Source: an archaeon (GTDB lineage: Archaea; Thermoproteota; Nitrososphaeria; Nitrososphaerales; UBA183). From it: a DNA stretch of 5,012 bases. A program made the position numbers and the translations under genes. A model generated the notes under the pieces. That model was given only the letters and a program-made list of their open reading frames with translations, was not told where the DNA came from and did not search any database. Shown in pieces: positions 5,011-5,012 of the stretch; within the stretch, counting starts at the first letter, position 1, and each line of letters begins with the position of its first letter. The DNA is taken from contig JAJYNM010000060.1 in the NCBI GenBank assembly GCA_021786335.1, forward strand, positions 1-5,012, written 5' to 3'.

Positions 5011-5012
5011 GT

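Noticed and set aside
1..5012. CRISPR arrays, insertion sequences, att sites or defence genes
   Set aside because: No regularly spaced repeats, transposase or integrase motifs, terminal repeats or defence-type domains are visible; the window reads as core chromosome.

Overview
This GC-rich window is archaeal. It encodes an archaeal clamp-loader large subunit (RfcL), a UbiA-family digeranylgeranylglyceryl phosphate synthase of ether-lipid biosynthesis, and an archaeal-type tRNA-splicing endonuclease subunit. It also holds a tRNA-Arg gene that seems to carry a bulge-helix-bulge intron outside the anticodon loop. Non-canonical tRNA introns and hetero-oligomeric splicing endonucleases are typical of the Crenarchaeota/Thaumarchaeota (TACK) side of the Archaea, so I infer a TACK archaeon. 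I cannot name the lineage from this window.

Layout, left to right. (1) The 3' part of a CLC chloride channel/transporter with a C-terminal CBS pair (+). (2) Convergent to it, a tRNA-Arg(UCG) gene (-), whose TATA-like promoter lies on the stop codon of the next gene upstream, mtnA. (3) mtnA (-), methylthioribose-1-phosphate isomerase. (4) A short divergent promoter region of about 90 bp. (5) A tight + strand cluster: endA-like splicing endonuclease subunit, DGGGP synthase (4 bp after endA) and rfcL (1 bp after the synthase). (6) Converging on rfcL and sharing a CTAG stop palindrome with it, a two-gene - strand cluster: a small winged-helix regulator, and upstream of it the C-terminal winged helix of a larger protein that resembles Orc1/Cdc6 and runs off the right edge.

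Two themes deserve attention. First, tRNA splicing: the tRNA-Arg has a 17-nt insert in its variable loop that folds into two AGA bulges flanking a 4-bp helix. Removing it restores a standard 5-nt variable loop. About 1.2 kb away is an EndA-family subunit that keeps the catalytic Tyr and Lys but contains no histidine at all, so it is probably one partner of a hetero-oligomeric enzyme. Second, start codons: rfcL and the small winged-helix gene have no in-frame ATG, GTG or TTG ahead of sequence that looks like their true N-termini. In both, an ACG codon sits where the initiator would be expected. The rfcL case is well supported by its conserved N-terminal motif and an upstream GGAGG; the second is weaker.
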